Source: CAYYJM01 sp964471755
GTDB lineage: Bacteria; Planctomycetota; Planctomycetia; Gemmatales; Gemmataceae
Assembly (NCBI GenBank): GCA_964471755.1
Contig: CAYYJM010000143.1
Span: 1 to 15,786, forward strand
DNA: 15,786 bases
Reading direction: 5' to 3'
Position numbers and translations under genes: made by a program. Shown in pieces: positions 15,081 through 15,786 of the stretch. Each line of letters starts with the position of its first letter. The first letter of the stretch is position 1. Below the pieces are notes generated by a model. That model did not search any database. It was not told the DNA's origin and saw only the letters and a program-made list of their open reading frames with translations.

Positions 15081-15493
15081 GGTGCATCCCTGTCGTGGCG
15101 AGACGTAGCGAGACGTAGCGAGACGTAGGGTGGGCGGGAGCGCCACCGACGCCCCATCCCTCTGTGAAGGCCGGAACAGCGCAGGCCCGCCAATGCTCCG
15201 AGACGTAGGGTGGGCGGGAGCGTCACCGACGCCACACCGCCCCTGAAGGCCGTCACAGCGCAGGCCCACCAATGCTCCGAGACGTAGGGTGGGCGGGAGC
15301 GCCACCGACGCCCCATCCCTCTGTGAAGTCCGTCACAGCGCAGGCCCACCAATCCTCGCTCGGGAGCGCAGCGACACCGTGTAGAACCAAGGCATCTACG
15401 GTGTCGCTGCGCTCCCGTTGGAGCATCGGTGGGCCTACGCTGGGGCGGCCTCCGATTGGTACGAGGCTACAACGGCGCTTCGGCCCACCCTAC
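15081..15493. repeat. Composite repeat array in a 543-base intergenic region
   Basis: The non-coding gap 15006-15548 is mostly repeat. It begins with the dispersed motif 15081-15108. Ten-base units GAGACGTAGC run from 15100 to 15129 (three, the last ending in G). Three tandem units of about 80 bases follow (15120-15199, 15200-15278, 15279-about 15356), each starting GAGACGTAGGGTGGGCGGGA and ending near CAGGCCCACCAATGCTCC. A 20-bp perfect inverted repeat follows (15361-15380 and 15398-15417). Then comes an inverted partial copy: 15420-15442 is the complement of the unit end with two mismatches, and CGGCCCACCCTAC near 15480-15493 is the complement of the unit start. The rest, 15494-15548, shows nothing recognisable. 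Confidence 0.8.
15361..15417. repeat. 20-bp perfect inverted repeat within the array
   Basis: CGGGAGCGCAGCGACACCGT (15361-15380) and its exact complement (15398-15417) flank 17 bases. The GGGAGCG part recurs in each 80-bp unit next door, so hairpin and tandem units belong to the same repeat family. It could also terminate the minus-strand gene that ends at 15549, but it has no T-run and lies more than 130 bases past that stop. Confidence 0.7.
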
Positions 15494-15548
15494 ATTTTGG
15501 CCACACCTATAGGGATGCCCTCGATTTCCGCACGGAGAAGGGACGAAA

Positions 15549-15786
15549 TCAACCGGCGACGCAGGCCAGCCGTGGGCCGTCTTCCCAGTGCTGGAGATAC
15601 TGGTTCAGCACCGGCGTCTCGGCCGTCCGCGCCGTGATGAACGCCCGGGCTCGCTGGATCAGGAACGCCTCGCTCTCCGGCGGCAACGCTCCGATCAGCA
15701 CCCGACTGCGCAGAAACACGAAGTAAGTGTCCAGAACGTCGAAGAGGCAGTAATCGTTGATGTCGCTCAGTCGGCCCTCGCAGAAC
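15549..15786 (-). CDS. PolB-type 3'-5' exonuclease domain protein, C-terminal part
   Basis: Only the last 78 codons are in the window; the gene enters from the right edge on the minus strand. The visible peptide begins FCEGRLSDINDYCLFDVLDT and continues to YLQHWEDGPRLACVAG before TGA. EGRL-x-DIN-x-YC-x2-DVLDTY is the pattern of the predicted 3'-5' exonucleases related to the PolB proofreading domain (DNA_pol_B_exo2 type). Y-C-L-F-D gives the Y-x3-D of Exo III in DEDDy exonucleases. The other acidic residues (Exo I and II) lie outside the window. The protein would degrade single-stranded DNA or RNA ends in the cytosol; the precise role is not known. Family assignment rests on this short C-terminal pattern. 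Confidence 0.7.
   Translation of the reverse strand, partial: FCEGRLSDINDYCLFDVLDTYFVFLRSRVLIGALPPESEAFLIQRARAFITARTAETPVLNQYLQHWEDGPRLACVAG

Noticed and set aside
12645..15128. Long plus-strand open reading frame (827 codons)
   Set aside because: Antisense to the esterase fusion gene, with low-complexity shadow composition and no motif.
15006..15305. N-terminal 100-residue extension of the esterase fusion
   Set aside because: It translates the tandem repeat array (repeated ALPPTLRL peptides) and would bury the obvious signal peptide beginning at 15005.
15100..15360. Tandem repeats considered as a CRISPR array
   Set aside because: The units are about 80 bases, nearly identical over their whole length, with no unique spacers and no cas genes.

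Overview
The window looks like a piece of a GC-rich planctomycete chromosome, probably from the Gemmata/Gemmataceae side of the phylum. Three things support this: a giant secreted DUF1549/DUF1553 protein carrying two haem-c motifs, a secreted cytochrome c–WD40 protein next to it, and several intergenic repeat families of the kind that spell peptides such as PPTKVGG or AGSVSDG when translated. The lineage call is inference from gene content; no 16S or marker gene is present.

Layout. The left edge holds the N-terminus of a secreted isochorismatase-type hydrolase (minus strand), divergent from an SDR oxidoreductase (plus). A 362-base gap follows, containing a dispersed repeat and a short possible gene remnant. 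Next come a family 4 glycosyltransferase (plus) and a convergent, slightly overlapping lipoprotein of alpha/beta-hydrolase type (minus). A citrate synthase (plus) is divergent from the lipoprotein and ends at a 28-bp perfect hairpin. Then comes a two-gene secreted module: a cytochrome c–WD40 beta-propeller protein and an 1108-residue Big2–cytochrome–DUF1549–DUF1553 protein, separated by three copies of a stable hairpin repeat. An imperfect 20-bp hairpin closes that module.

The accessory-looking part is 10018–11443. Here an XRE-type helix-turn-helix protein overlaps a small nucleotidyltransferase-fold protein, behind a promoter whose -10 box sits inside a near-perfect palindrome. The organisation is that of a type IV-like toxin–antitoxin or defence pair, and it is the best candidate in the window for a little-described system. 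A DAHP synthase (first step of the shikimate pathway), possibly read from a leaderless mRNA, follows on the plus strand.

The right part carries an 809-residue secreted fusion of an SGNH esterase module (GxDLY plus SGNH) with an N,N-dimethylformamidase-like C-terminal domain (minus). Next are about 540 non-coding bases made of 80-bp tandem units and inverted copies, and then the C-terminus of a PolB-type 3'-5' exonuclease (minus), cut by the window edge.

Most genes look like independent transcription units. Only the cytochrome/DUF1549 pair and the XRE/nucleotidyltransferase pair look functionally linked. No tRNA, rRNA, CRISPR array, transposase or integrase was seen.
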